Assembly (NCBI RefSeq): GCF_000010185.1 | Contig: NC_010376.1 | Coordinates: 1,621,501-1,685,500, forward strand | Origin: Finegoldia magna ATCC 29328 | GTDB taxonomy: Bacteria > Bacillota > Clostridia > Tissierellales > Peptoniphilaceae | DNA length: 64,000 bases | Direction: 5' to 3' | Shown here: positions 55,490 through 63,072 of the stretch, in pieces | Position numbering within the stretch: position 1 is the stretch's first letter | How the letters are laid out: each line of letters starts with the position of its first letter | The notes under the pieces: model-generated | The model's database searches: none | Told to the model about the DNA's origin: nothing | What the model saw: the letters and a program-made list of their open reading frames with translations, nothing else | Program-made: the position numbers and the translations under genes

Positions 55490-56362
55490 TTATTTACGTT
55501 TTTTAAGTGAAATGAAAGCACCTGCAACGCTTGACAATGAAGCTGCTGCTAATGTTACGATTTCAGCTTCGCTACCAGCTTTTGGTAATTTTTTCTTATT
55601 CTTCTTGTTTGGAGAATCAGTGTTTTCTTTTTCTTTTTTACCAGGTTTTTTAGCTTCTGGTTTTTTATCTTCACCAGGTTTTTTGTCTTCTGGTTTTTTG
55701 TCTTCGCCAGGTTTTTTGTCTTCGCCAGGTTTTTTATCTTCTTTACCAGGAGTTGATGGTTCATATGGTGCATATGGTCCTTCTGGAGTTGAAGGTTGTC
55801 TACCTGGTGTTGATGGTTTTTCTTCTGGTTTCTTTTCTTCTGGTTTCTTTTCTTCTGGTTTTTTATCTGTAATCTTTAATACATAATCCCAGTTTCCATC
55901 TGCTTTTTGTACAACTTCATAATCGTTATTTATTCCATCTGGATTTAATAAGTTATTTTTTAAAGCTTTCTTAGCTGCTTCTTCAGCTTCTTCTTTAGTT
56001 CTATAAGCAAATGGTGTTTGTCTATAGTATGGACTATCTTCTGGGATATTATCTTCTTCTCTCTCAGGATGTGAATCAGCATTAGATTTTACAACAGTAT
56101 CAACTAAATTGTCTAATACAGCGCTATTTTTTGCTTTATCAATTTGATTTAAAATCATTGGATTAGTAATTCCAAGTCTTTCTAATTTTGCTCTTGCTGC
56201 TTTTTTCGCTGCTTCAAAATCTTTTTTAGCTTCTTCTTCTGTTGGTTTGTATTCATGATTAGTGAATTGGTTACTTGCTTCTTCTGCGTAAGTGCTAACT
56301 CCGCCACCAACTACAATTGCACCTGCAAGTGCAGCCATTAATAATTTCTTATTAAGTTTCAT
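55490..56362 (-). CDS. LPKAG-anchored surface protein with GA-like module
   Basis: A 290-residue protein: signal peptide (1-26), GA-like three-helix module (about 48-94; AKKAARAKLERLGITNPM, IDKAKNSAVLDNLVDTVV), an alpha/beta module (116-164; TKEEAEEAAKKALKNN, YEVVQKADGNWDYVLKI), Pro-Lys-Glu-Gly linker (167-255), and a sorting signal LPKAGSEAE, hydrophobic helix and LKKRK tail (259-290). LPKAG has Ala for the usual Thr. Albumin binding is plausible but the module is divergent. The alpha/beta module and the tail match those in the protein at 61058. No ribosome site lies within 20 bases of the ATG. Confidence 0.88.
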   Translation of the reverse strand: MKLNKKLLMAALAGAIVVGGGVSTYAEEASNQFTNHEYKPTEEEAKKDFEAAKKAARAKLERLGITNPMILNQIDKAKNSAVLDNLVDTVVKSNADSHPEREEDNIPEDSPYYRQTPFAYRTKEEAEEAAKKALKNNLLNPDGINNDYEVVQKADGNWDYVLKITDKKPEEKKPEEKKPEEKPSTPGRQPSTPEGPYAPYEPSTPGKEDKKPGEDKKPGEDKKPEDKKPGEDKKPEAKKPGKKEKENTDSPNKKNKKKLPKAGSEAEIVTLAAASLSSVAGAFISLKKRK

Positions 56363-56482
56363 AATATTATGACAATGGAAACTTCCCTTTCGGGTGGAAT
56401 TTGTCTCCTCCTTTTAAATTTTTTTTGCAAATCAATGCTATTTAAATCAAATTCGTTTCCAAGCAATTACATTGCCATTCCT
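56363..56482 (-). promoter_or_regulatory. Conserved leader element of LPKAG surface gene, copy A
   Basis: GGAGG (56408-56412) lies 45 bases before the ATG. Between them GACAA (56402-56406) and TTGTC (56371-56375) pair, enclosing TTCC/GGAA. Folding leaves an effective spacing of about nine bases. Upstream, a second conserved block (56455-56482) forms GCAAT-GTA-ATTGC and carries TGGAAAC, which is complementary to GTTTCCA in the hairpin. The copy at 62117-62221 has the same design. Confidence 0.7.
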
Positions 56483-57168
56483 TAATTCATATTATTTCCA
56501 ATTATGTGGAAATAATTTCCCAATACTCTACTTGAACTATTCACTAAAAGTGTCCCGTTTTCATTATAAAAATGAAAATACGAGAACAAGCTAGGCTAGT
56601 TCACGGCCTGCTTATGTATTGTAGCTACTTTTATAAGTAGTTATAATTGTGTTAAATGATGAAAACATTATTAAGACAATGAAAAAAGGGTGATGGTTTT
56701 ATTAACATAATTACCATTCACAATTATTTATATTATTCACCGTATATTCGTTAATATTTATCCATGATTTTACTGTTATTAAAATTTCTCATCACTTTAG
56801 TCTATCGACTTATGGTCATTATACTACATAATTTCAAATAATACAATGGATTTTTGAAAATCTTTTTGAGTATATATTTTATAGGATATTTATTCGTACA
56901 AAATCCAACTTTTTTGATTTTTCAATCAATGTATAGTTTGTTTTACTGGGTTTATAATCGTATATCGTGTGCCAGTAAAATATTGTTGCAATTATTTGTG
57001 TTTTTATTATTTTTCCGTTGAATTTTCCGTTAATTTCCACCGAAATTTTTACCAATTTATTTGTTTTGAGATATATTTTTATTTCACTTTTATTATATCA
57101 CGTAACAATGGTTACAGAAATCCGCACTTATTATCTGTATAATATAATCAAACAAATGGAGGTATAAT
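56483..57168. other. Long leader and intergenic region
   Basis: No gene was found. The minus strand is the leader of the LPKAG gene, starting near 56812. It contains hairpins ATTATTTCC/GGAAATAAT (56492-56517), GAAC..GTTC (56584-56603) and CTACTTTTATAAGTAG (56626-56641). The stretch 56850-57160 is AT-rich and holds the promoter of the plus-strand gene at 57169. Confidence 0.5.
56819..56847 (-). promoter_or_regulatory. Promoter of the first LPKAG gene
   Basis: On the minus strand TTGTAT (56842-56847), 17 bases, TATAAT (56819-56824). It agrees at 24 of 29 positions with the promoter at 62379-62407. Confidence 0.78.
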
Positions 57169-57720
57169 ATGTCAAGATTTTTAGGAAAAATTCATTATAT
57201 AATGTTCGATAAGATTAATTACGTTGATGAGATTACACGCAAGATGAGTGAGTTGTTGGATGAAAATGTTGTTTTGAAAAATATTGAACGTGGAGCGTTG
57301 GAGGATTTGATTGACACGGACAATATTCACGGATGGTTACAAGTGAGAGTATCAATTGTCGAGGATAATTTGGCGAGGGTTTTGAGTGAACTTAAACGTG
57401 AGGGAAAGCTTGAAGATGCTCTTAAAATCGCCTATGATTTTGGTGCGATGGAAAATTTCTCGGGCGATGCTTCTGATGCATTTCAATTTATGTCCGATAA
57501 ATTCTTGGACGGTATGCCTTGTGATATGGCGAATTTGCCAGTGGAATCAAATGGTGGAGAGTTCCGTTGGATTAAGAGAATTGATGTGCATGAACAGTAT
57601 TACATCTATGGAGAATCTTCTGAAGTTTACGATGAATTCCGAGGTGCGTGGATGAATGGTTTGTTGAGTGGTTGTGATTTGGAATACGTCGTGGAAGATG
57701 GAATTAATATTATAAGGTAG
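57169..57720 (+). CDS. Protein of unknown function
   Basis: A 183-residue soluble protein starting MSRFLGKIHYIMFDKINYVD after TGGAGG. It is acidic with alternating helices and has no membrane segment. No domain was recognised, although the opening LGKIHY is familiar from uncharacterised Clostridia proteins. It lies 60 bases before another small gene and may be cotranscribed with it. Confidence 0.7.
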   Translation: MSRFLGKIHYIMFDKINYVDEITRKMSELLDENVVLKNIERGALEDLIDTDNIHGWLQVRVSIVEDNLARVLSELKREGKLEDALKIAYDFGAMENFSGDASDAFQFMSDKFLDGMPCDMANLPVESNGGEFRWIKRIDVHEQYYIYGESSEVYDEFRGAWMNGLLSGCDLEYVVEDGINIIR

Positions 57721-57780
57721 ATTTGTGTGTTTTTGGGGTATAATTATATGTAAGATAGCAACAATTGTAGGAGGTATGTT

Positions 57781-57993
57781 ATGTATATTAGAGAAGAAGT
57801 ACTTAAAAACGCAAATAATAAGGATAAAGTTTCTGAAATTTTGGAAAATTATTTCAAAACAAATGCAAATTACGAAAACGAACACGATCGTGACGAACTT
57901 CGCCGCCGTGGCTTTGAAGAATTGAAGTTAATCGGAGAAATCCAAGTTTATCAATTGTTGATGAACTCAGATAACGATAGAACTACATTATAA
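57781..57993 (+). CDS. Small protein of unknown function
   Basis: A 70-residue acidic, helical protein (EEVLKNANNKDKVSEILENYF) preceded by an excellent AGGAGG and followed by a terminator. Not recognised. Confidence 0.65.
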   Translation: MYIREEVLKNANNKDKVSEILENYFKTNANYENEHDRDELRRRGFEELKLIGEIQVYQLLMNSDNDRTTL

Positions 57994-57998
57994 TCGCA

Positions 57999-58027
57999 AT
58001 CCCTTGTCATGTGGCAAGGGATTTTTG
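57999..58027 (+). terminator. Terminator after the small gene
   Basis: ATCCCTTG and CAAGGGAT pair around TCATGTGG, followed by TTTT. The same hairpin recurs at 59257. Confidence 0.85.
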
Positions 58028-58071
58028 TGTGTGATAAAGTATATTTTATTGAAAAGAGTTATAATGTATGT

Positions 58072-59220
58072 ATGAAAACTTCAAGAAAAATATACGCAAT
58101 GAATTTATTTTCCAATTTAATATTTTATGCGCCTGTTGCGTTGTTGGTTAGGACGAATAGAGGAATTAGCTTGTCGCAGTTTTTCGTGTTGCAGGCGATA
58201 CTGTCTGTTACTTGCATGGTTTGTGAATTTCCTTTGGGTGTGTTGACCGATAAAATCGGGCTAAAAAAGTCAATAGTTCTCGCACAGTTTACTATGCTAA
58301 CTGCAAGGATATTTTTACTGATATCCAATAATTTTATGCTTTTTGCGGTGGAAGCCTTGCTTGAAGGAATTGCTTTTGCATTGAATTCCGGAACAATAAG
58401 CGCCTACATATACAAGCTTTTCGGCGACGATAATTACAGTAATAATATTTCGAAGTTCTATAATTGGGGAACGATCGCTTTTATCGTATCAACCGTAATG
58501 TTTCCTTTTATTAATTCAAGATGGAACATTAATGCTTTGATTTGGGTAACAATAATTGCAAATGTAATCGCAACTGTGATTTCTATTTTTATTCCAGATG
58601 CCGACAATTCAATAGAAACTGAGGAACAATTTGATTTGTCAAAAACATTGAAACTATTGGTACACGATAAAACTTTTAGAGTAATCGTGTTAATCGTGTC
58701 GTTGTTTAATTTGTCATTTTTATTGATCAACTTTTTCTATGTAAAAGTCATAATTGACAATGGATATTCGGAAAACATAGTGTCGCCATTGATCCTAGCT
58801 TACTCGGGACTTCAACTTTCACAAACATTTATCATAAAATATCTAGGAGAACAAAAAGCATGGAACAAAGTTCGATTATTTTCAGTTATTGCATCATTGT
58901 TCTTTGCTGGATTATGTGTGATATCTGGAAAACCCGTAGTGTTGTTGATGATTATACTTCCAACAATCTTGTCGGTCTTGGGGATTTTCATCGAAAAAAT
59001 CCAAAACAATTATATAGACACAATAGGCTTCAAAAATCACCGAGCAACCATGCTATCAGCATTTAGCTTCTTCGCTGATGTCTTCGAAGTAGTATTCTTG
59101 TTGGCAAACTCGTATATTTCTTCTTTCAATTACAAATACATCTTCGTGTTTATAGCCGCATCACTATTGTTGAGTGCAATTATGCTTAGAAATGATAATG
59201 CCGTAAAGTCTGTATCGTGA
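58072..59220 (+). CDS. MFS transporter
   Basis: A 382-residue membrane protein of the major facilitator superfamily with about twelve helices. GVLTDKIGLKKSIV between helices 2 and 3 is the family's loop signature. Specificity is unknown; drug or peptide efflux is usual for such small MFS proteins. The ATG at 58072 lies only seven bases after a TATAAT (58060-58065), and no strong ribosome site precedes it. Confidence 0.88.
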   Translation: MKTSRKIYAMNLFSNLIFYAPVALLVRTNRGISLSQFFVLQAILSVTCMVCEFPLGVLTDKIGLKKSIVLAQFTMLTARIFLLISNNFMLFAVEALLEGIAFALNSGTISAYIYKLFGDDNYSNNISKFYNWGTIAFIVSTVMFPFINSRWNINALIWVTIIANVIATVISIFIPDADNSIETEEQFDLSKTLKLLVHDKTFRVIVLIVSLFNLSFLLINFFYVKVIIDNGYSENIVSPLILAYSGLQLSQTFIIKYLGEQKAWNKVRLFSVIASLFFAGLCVISGKPVVLLMIILPTILSVLGIFIEKIQNNYIDTIGFKNHRATMLSAFSFFADVFEVVFLLANSYISSFNYKYIFVFIAASLLLSAIMLRNDNAVKSVS

Positions 59221-59256
59221 TTTGTGAGGCTCGTAAGTATGATATAAATTATAATA

Positions 59257-59286
59257 ATCCCTTGTCATGTGGCAAGGGATTTTTAG
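59257..59286 (+). terminator. Terminator after the MFS gene
   Basis: ATCCCTTG and CAAGGGAT pair around TCATGTGG, identical to the hairpin at 57999, then TTTT. Confidence 0.85.
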
Positions 59287-59793
59287 TTAGTTGTTGTTTG
59301 ATCTTCGTGAGTTTTTCATCGCTTTTATAATATTAAGAAGTTTCAATCCGTCAGTTTGATTTACTTTCATATTTTCATATTCTTTTGGTAACAAACTAAT
59401 CAAAGCCTTCCAGAAATTAATATAAAATGTGATAAATACGATGTTACGGTAAAAACTACTCACATCAGCGGAATGATTGATATCGTAGATAAAAGGAATC
59501 ATGCATATAAACAAAATGATGTTAACAAGTGGTCCCTCCAAAAATACGATCAAATTTTTCTTGTAATACCAATCTTCATAATCATCATCAAAGTAACATA
59601 CTCCGTCAGCTAGTGATAAACATATTTTAATTCTTTTAGATTTGAATATCTCCTTGCCTCTTCCTGTTTCGATTCTCCATTTTTTTGATTTGTATACTAC
59701 TCTATAAGCAACAGCATGTCCTATCTCGTGCAGAATTTGTGAGACTTGGTAAACAAAATAAAATATTACGATTTTCATTAATAAGTTAAGCAT
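59287..59793 (-). CDS. Miniature M50-type membrane metalloprotease-like protein 2
   Basis: A 168-residue membrane protein with HEIGH (HExxH zinc site) in its first helix, an EGPLVNIILF segment in the third and LLPKEYENMKVNQTDGLKL near the C-terminus, where the NxxPxxxxDG-type third ligand is expected. There is no PDZ domain. It resembles the upstream protein at 59826. Such site-2 proteases cleave membrane peptides or proteins. Confidence 0.75.
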   Translation of the reverse strand: MLNLLMKIVIFYFVYQVSQILHEIGHAVAYRVVYKSKKWRIETGRGKEIFKSKRIKICLSLADGVCYFDDDYEDWYYKKNLIVFLEGPLVNIILFICMIPFIYDINHSADVSSFYRNIVFITFYINFWKALISLLPKEYENMKVNQTDGLKLLNIIKAMKNSRRSNNN

Positions 59794-59825
59794 TATAACC
59801 TCAATTATGTAAAATAAAAAACAAA

Positions 59826-60299
59826 TCAGTCTTTAATTATTTCAATTATTCTTCTTCCGTCGCTAGGAACATCTCTTTTATAATAAATTGGCAACAAAGT
59901 CCAAAAAAGTTGCGCCATATTAAATCGCAATAAAAACTTTATTGATTCTTGAAAAAGATGTGAATATCCAGCTATCATTTTCCCTTCACTTATTAATAAT
60001 GGAATTGTAACAATCAGTACTATTAAATTAAATAATGGTCCACCTAATGGAATCATTATTTTTTGTAATTTGCTCTTGCTATTATAATATTCCCCATCTA
60101 ACTGTGGGAGTATTTTACCAACAACAATTATAGGTCTTATAATAAGTCTTTTAGTTTCAAATAAAACCTTACCAAGTCCCATATCTATTTTCCAATCTTT
60201 ACATTTAAAGAAAATAATACACATTAAAATATGTCCCATTTCATGACAAAAAACAAGTACAATTATTATCAAGTATTTAATGATTAACTCAATCATCAT
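59826..60299 (-). CDS. Miniature M50-type membrane metalloprotease-like protein 1
   Basis: A 157-residue membrane protein with CHEMGH in the first helix, GGPLFNLIVL and LLPIYYKRDVPSDGRRI, matching zinc ligands of M50 site-2 proteases. It is one of a tandem pair with the next gene 32 bases downstream. GGAGGAG precedes the ATG. Targets are unknown. Confidence 0.76.
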   Translation of the reverse strand: MMIELIIKYLIIIVLVFCHEMGHILMCIIFFKCKDWKIDMGLGKVLFETKRLIIRPIIVVGKILPQLDGEYYNSKSKLQKIMIPLGGPLFNLIVLIVTIPLLISEGKMIAGYSHLFQESIKFLLRFNMAQLFWTLLPIYYKRDVPSDGRRIIEIIKD

Positions 60300-60468
60300 C
60301 GTCTCCTCCTGAATATTTATGATTACGATTTCATTCTACCCTCCCCCACTATTTTTTGTCAAGTATTTTGTGAAAATATACTCATTTTGGAGTAGATGAT
60401 GAGTTGTATATCCCTTGTCAGTGAAACAATCAGATTACTGCTTTTCCCAGAAACACACTTAACATTTT

Positions 60469-60644
60469 AATAAAAGCTCGTAACTAAGCGAGTCATCTGG
60501 AGTAAATTGCGTCAAATTCAATCGAAGAAATTCGTTATAAAATCTCATTGTTTGAGTGCGTAGCACGAGTTTGAGATTTTAGAATTTCGAGATTATAATT
60601 TGCCAATTTTCGTAAGTGAGATTCTGCGTGTTACGACTTTTATT
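60469..60644 (+). repeat. Palindromic repeat, type 2, copy 2
   Basis: A 176-bp imperfect palindrome with ends AATAAAAGCTCGTAAC and GTTACGACTTTTATT and a central stem AAATCTCA/TGAGATTTT plus GTGC-GTA-GCAC. Confidence 0.87.
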
Positions 60645-60732
60645 CCGTATTTTTGTATAGATACAGATTTTATTTACTTGTCAGTGAAACAAAGCAGATT
60701 ACTGCTTTTCCCAGAAACACACTTAGCATTCT

Positions 60733-60908
60733 AATAAAAGCTCGTAACTAAGCGAGTCATCTGGAGTAAATTGTGTCAAATTCAATCGAAGAAATTCGTT
60801 AAAAAATCTCATTGTTTGAGTGCGTAGCACGAGTTTGAGATTTTAGAATCTCGAGATTAGAATTTGCCAATTTTCGTAAGCCAGACGATGCGTGTTACGA
60901 CTTTTATT
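60733..60908 (+). repeat. Palindromic repeat, type 2, copy 3
   Basis: A near copy of the repeat at 60469, differing at a few positions and in the same orientation. Confidence 0.87.
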
Positions 60909-61011
60909 CCGTAGTCTTGTGGGGCGATTTATTTTCGTAAGCAGATATTCGTGCAAATCAGTTTTCTGATTTACCTTAACTGAAACAATCGCTGCAATGT
61001 GCTTTCCAAAT

Positions 61012-61036
61012 AAAAAATGGGATCGCAAGACCCCAT
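61012..61036 (-). terminator. Terminator after the second LPKAG gene
   Basis: ATGGGGTC and GATCCCAT pair (one wobble) around TTGC; TTTTT follows on the minus strand. Confidence 0.8.
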
Positions 61037-61057
61037 TTCTATTTTTAAATTAGAATT

Positions 61058-62116
61058 TTATTTACGTTTCTTAATTGAAGTATACACACCAAGAACGCCT
61101 GCTAATGATGCGGTTGCTAATGTTAATACTTCTTGTTCAATACCAGCTTTTGGTAGTTTTTTCTTATCTGTTGTAGTTTTTACTGGTCTACTAACTTTGT
61201 TGTCTGAAGAAGTTTTATCTACTTTTTCTGATTTTCTAACTAAAGTTACTTTCTTCTTTTCTGCATTTTTCTTGAATTCTTCGGCTTTTTTCTTAGCTTC
61301 AGCTTTCATTTCTTCAGCTTTCTTTTCTTCCTCAGCCTTTTTCTTTGCTTCTTCTTCAGCTTTTTTCTTTGCTTCTTCTTCAGCCTTTTTCTTTGCTTCT
61401 TCTTCAGCCTTCTTCTTTTCTTCTTCGGCTTTTTTCTTCGCCTCTTCTTCAGCTTTCTTCTTTTCTTCTTCCTTTTGTTTTTCTGCCGAATTTTTCAAGC
61501 CATCTACTTTCTTTTCTTTTTCTTCTTGTTTCTTTTCTTCGGCAGTCTTTTCTTCTGTTTTTTCTTTTTTATCTGAACTAGTTGATTGTTCTGGTTTAAT
61601 TTCCTTGAATTTTAATGTGTAGTGCCATTTGCCATCTTTTTCTTCTAGGTCAAATGCATTCTTCACTAATTCTGTTTCCAAGTCTTTCTTGGCTGCTTCT
61701 TCTGCTTTTTCTTTAGTATCAAAATCAGATTGAGGCTTTAATTGTTTGATTTTTTCTATTGCTTCATCAAAACGTCTCAACATTCCTATTGCATATTCAG
61801 TATTTAAAACTGCTGGTTTATCAAAGACCGCTCTTTCTTTTATTACTTCTATCTTTAACTTTTCTACTTCAGAAATTTTTCCTTGTTCTTTTAACTCAGA
61901 ATCTTTTTCTAATTTTAATAATTCAGAATCTTTTTCTAATTTTTCTATAATTTTATCAACATTATTCAATATTTCATTTAAAACTTCTACAGAAACTTTT
62001 TCTTGTAGCATTTTCGCATTATTTGTATTGTCCGCTGTAGCATAAGTGCTAACTCCACTGCCAAGAACTAAAGTTCCTGCAAGCACCGCTACCAATAATT
62101 TTTTGTTAAATTTCAT
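61058..62116 (-). CDS. LPKAG-anchored surface protein with coiled-coil
   Basis: A 352-residue protein: signal peptide (1-26), charged helical N-terminus (about 35-125), an alpha/beta module (131-172; DTKEKAEEAAKKDLE, EEKDGKWHYTLKF) shared with the protein at 55490, a KKAEEEAKKKAEE coiled-coil repeat (about 213-290), and a sorting signal LPKAGIEQE with hydrophobic helix and IKKRK tail (321-352). No GA module was recognised. The leader and promoter match those of the other LPKAG gene. No ribosome site lies within 20 bases of the ATG. Confidence 0.88.
   Translation of the reverse strand: MKFNKKLLVAVLAGTLVLGSGVSTYATADNTNNAKMLQEKVSVEVLNEILNNVDKIIEKLEKDSELLKLEKDSELKEQGKISEVEKLKIEVIKERAVFDKPAVLNTEYAIGMLRRFDEAIEKIKQLKPQSDFDTKEKAEEAAKKDLETELVKNAFDLEEKDGKWHYTLKFKEIKPEQSTSSDKKEKTEEKTAEEKKQEEKEKKVDGLKNSAEKQKEEEKKKAEEEAKKKAEEEKKKAEEEAKKKAEEEAKKKAEEEAKKKAEEEKKAEEMKAEAKKKAEEFKKNAEKKKVTLVRKSEKVDKTSSDNKVSRPVKTTTDKKKLPKAGIEQEVLTLATASLAGVLGVYTSIKKRK
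61310..61480 (-). repeat. KAEEE-coding tandem repeats
   Basis: Short, nearly identical units coding for KKAEEEAKKKAEEE. The repeats give a coiled-coil stalk and could vary in number between strains by slippage. Confidence 0.9.
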
Positions 62117-62221
62117 ATTAATATGACAATGGAAACTTCCCTCAACGGGTGGAATTTGTCGCCTCCCTTCAACTTTTCAAATACATTTCAAATCCGTTTC
62201 CAAGCAATTTCTTGCCATTCC
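62117..62221 (-). promoter_or_regulatory. Conserved leader element of LPKAG surface gene, copy B
   Basis: GGAGG (62162-62166) and the ATG are separated by a hairpin with GACAA (62156-62160) and TTGTC (62125-62129). Upstream (62195-62221) GCAA-GAAA-TTGC and TGGAAAC are conserved with copy A. The loop differs (GTTGA here, GAAA in copy A) while the CCC/GGG stem is kept. Confidence 0.7.
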
Positions 62222-62378
62222 ATTTACACAATCTACTCGTATTAGCCCAACAAGAAATATTCCTACCGAAATACTCCTCGTTAAAAACACAAAAAATTTG
62301 AATTTTTTTGTTAATATGTATACAAATTTTGGTTTGTCAAAAGTAGTTTTGCATACAACTATTTATATTGATATTTTT

Positions 62379-62407
62379 ATTATACTATATGATTTTAGGT
62401 AATACAA
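62379..62407 (-). promoter_or_regulatory. Promoter of the second LPKAG gene
   Basis: On the minus strand TTGTAT (62402-62407), 17 bases, TATAAT (62379-62384); start near 62372, giving a leader of about 256 bases. Confidence 0.78.
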
Positions 62408-62523
62408 TATATTCTTAATATTTCAACAATTTTTTCGATTTTTTCCTCTTTCTCCCCTGTTAAAAAGATTTTTTATTCCGTACCCTCGTGTAGCGACAAA
62501 TTCTCTTTTCTTGTCAGCGAAAC

Positions 62524-62705
62524 AATCAGATTACTGCTTTTGCTAAGAATATCGTCTGGAGAAAATAATTAAAAATCCAAGCGAAGTGACCCGTCAAAAA
62601 TCTCACTCGTGCCAGTCGCAGACGCACTTGAGATTTTAGGGTCACAAGCGTGAGGATTTTTTTATTTTCGTAAGCCTGATGTTCGTGCAAAACAGTTTTC
62701 TGATT
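62524..62705 (+). repeat. Palindromic repeat, type 1, copy 2
   Basis: A 182-bp imperfect palindrome with ends AATCAGATTACTG and CAGTTTTCTGATT and inner arms AAAAATCC/GGATTTTT, GTGACCC/GGGTCAC, AAAATCTCA/TGAGATTTT. Confidence 0.87.
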
Positions 62706-62810
62706 TTTTCAGAGCAGAAACTGTCTTGATTTTGCCATAAGCCAGGCGAGCGTGTTACGACTTTTATTCCGTATCCTCGTGTAGCGGCAAATTCCCTCGT
62801 CAGTGAAACA

Positions 62811-62994
62811 AAATCAGATTACTGCTTTTGCTAAGAATATCGTCTGGAGAAAATAATTAAAAATCCAAGCGAAGTGACCCGTCAAAAATCTCACTCGTGC
62901 CAGTCGCAGACGCACTTGAGATTTTAGGGGCATGAGCGTAAGGATTTTTTTATTTTCGTAAGCCAGATATTCGTGCAAAACAGTTTTCTGATTT
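62811..62994 (+). repeat. Palindromic repeat, type 1, copy 3
   Basis: A near copy of the repeat at 62524 in the same orientation. The spacer between the two (about 62706-62810) carries a type 2 terminal fragment CGTGTTACGACTTTTATTCC. Confidence 0.87.
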
Positions 62995-63033
62995 TACTAT
63001 AAACCGAAACAGTCTCGGCATTCAATTTTCCTC

Positions 63034-63062
63034 AAAAAAATAGACCCTATCAAAGGGTCTAT
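63034..63062 (-). terminator. Terminator after the P-loop gene
   Basis: ATAGACCC and GGGTCTAT pair and are followed by TTTTTTT on the minus strand. Confidence 0.85.
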
Positions 63063-63072
63063 CGTGTGTGTA

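Larger units (their letters stand above)
60300..61011. other. Repeat-rich intergenic region downstream of second LPKAG gene
   Basis: There is no real gene. It consists of two tandem units of about 230 bp (60415-60644 and 60678-60908), each with a lead sequence CAGATTACTGCTTTTCCCAG and a type 2 palindrome, plus a type 1 terminal fragment at 60933-60975. Confidence 0.8.

Noticed and set aside
60843-61028. Minus-strand open frame of 61 codons
   Set aside because: It lies within palindromic repeat and terminator sequence and has no ribosome site.
61310-61480. Sequencing or assembly artefact from repeats
   Set aside because: The frame stays open across all units and the downstream sorting signal is in frame, so the repeats look genuine, although copy number is uncertain.
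61017-61622. Plus-strand open frame with Phe/Ser/Ala repeats
   Set aside because: It is antisense to the KAEEE coiled-coil repeats of the LPKAG protein and has no ribosome site.
60415-62994. CRISPR array
   Set aside because: Repeats are 180-230 bp, palindromic and few; there are no regular 30-40 bp repeats with unique spacers and no cas genes.
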